A stretch of 6,706 nt of DNA from assembly GCA_945875135.1 (NCBI GenBank), contig CAMCJO010000123.1:1-6706 (forward strand), read 5' to 3'. Under the pieces are notes generated by a model, which made no database searches, had not been told where the DNA came from, and saw only the letters and a program-made list of their open reading frames with translations. Positions 6,604-6,706 of the stretch are shown here, in pieces (the first letter of the stretch is position 1; each line of letters begins with the position of its first letter). Source of the DNA: an uncultured Porphyromonas sp. (GTDB lineage Bacteria; Bacteroidota; Bacteroidia; Bacteroidales; Porphyromonadaceae). The translations under genes and the position numbers were made by a program.

Positions 6604-6607
6604 GCAT

Positions 6608-6651
6608 AAATAGCCACGTGGAGAACGTCAAGTCTCTACGTGGCTATTTTT
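6608..6651 (+). terminator. Strong intrinsic terminator of the LRR gene
   Basis: Bases 6608-6624 pair with 6633-6649 over 17 positions, including one G-U wobble that is valid in plus-strand RNA. The loop is eight bases and a run of five T follows (6647-6651). It ends transcription about 100 bases after the TGA at 6507-6509. On the minus strand the stem would carry a C-A mismatch and end in a poor U-run, so bidirectional use is possible but weaker. Confidence 0.87.
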
Positions 6652-6656
6652 ATGGT

Positions 6657-6706
6657 TCATCCGAGATTCTGTGTGATGACCTGATCGTGGAGAGCAAAAA
6701 GTCTTA
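6657..6706 (-). CDS. Possible 3' end of a convergent gene (partial)
   Basis: One minus-strand frame is open from the window edge for 15 codons (RLFALHDQVITQNLG) and stops at TGA 6659-6657, eight bases before the terminator stem. This is where a convergent gene sharing the terminator would end. Fifteen codons are too few to identify a protein, and another minus-strand frame is also open, so this is tentative. Confidence 0.2.
   Translation of the reverse strand, partial: RLFALHDQVITQNLG

Overview
The window reads as chromosomal DNA from a member of the Bacteroidota, most likely the genus Porphyromonas or a close relative. Three things support this. All three genes encode exported proteins ending in C-terminal segments resembling type IX secretion system (T9SS) sorting domains. 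None of the starts has a Shine-Dalgarno sequence; each is preceded by A/T-rich DNA. Matches to the Bacteroidota -7 promoter element (TAnnTTTG) lie in the divergent intergenic region. The genus is an inference from protein style and moderate GC, not a database result.

Layout: bases 1-117 hold no assignable gene but contain a hairpin just after the first stop codon. On the minus strand, a 355-residue exported protein of unknown family (2374-3441) is followed 57 bp downstream by a 732-residue exported protein (118-2316) with a jelly-roll-like N-terminus, an Ig/ASH-like domain and a GLUG-type beta-helix. They are probably co-transcribed. A 209-bp divergent region (3442-3650) holds a 12-A homopolymer and closely spaced, oppositely oriented -7-like elements. 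On the plus strand, 3651-6509 encodes a 952-residue leucine-rich-repeat protein with a canonical T9SS type A sorting domain. A 3' region with an imperfect inverted repeat follows, then a strong intrinsic terminator (6608-6651). The last 50 bases may hold the 3' end of a convergent minus-strand gene.

Functionally this looks like a surface-protein locus: three proteins exported by Sec and probably delivered to the cell surface or medium by the T9SS, each built from adhesion-type folds (LRR solenoid, beta-helix, Ig-like). The LRR protein resembles the internalin-J-like class, with a 21-residue repeat and a cysteine ladder. It is organised as three successive cap-solenoid-cap modules. No enzyme, mobile element, CRISPR array, tRNA or rRNA was seen. 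The most unusual points are the triplicated LRR architecture, the uncharacterised 355-residue protein, and the homopolymer with facing promoter-like elements between the divergent units.
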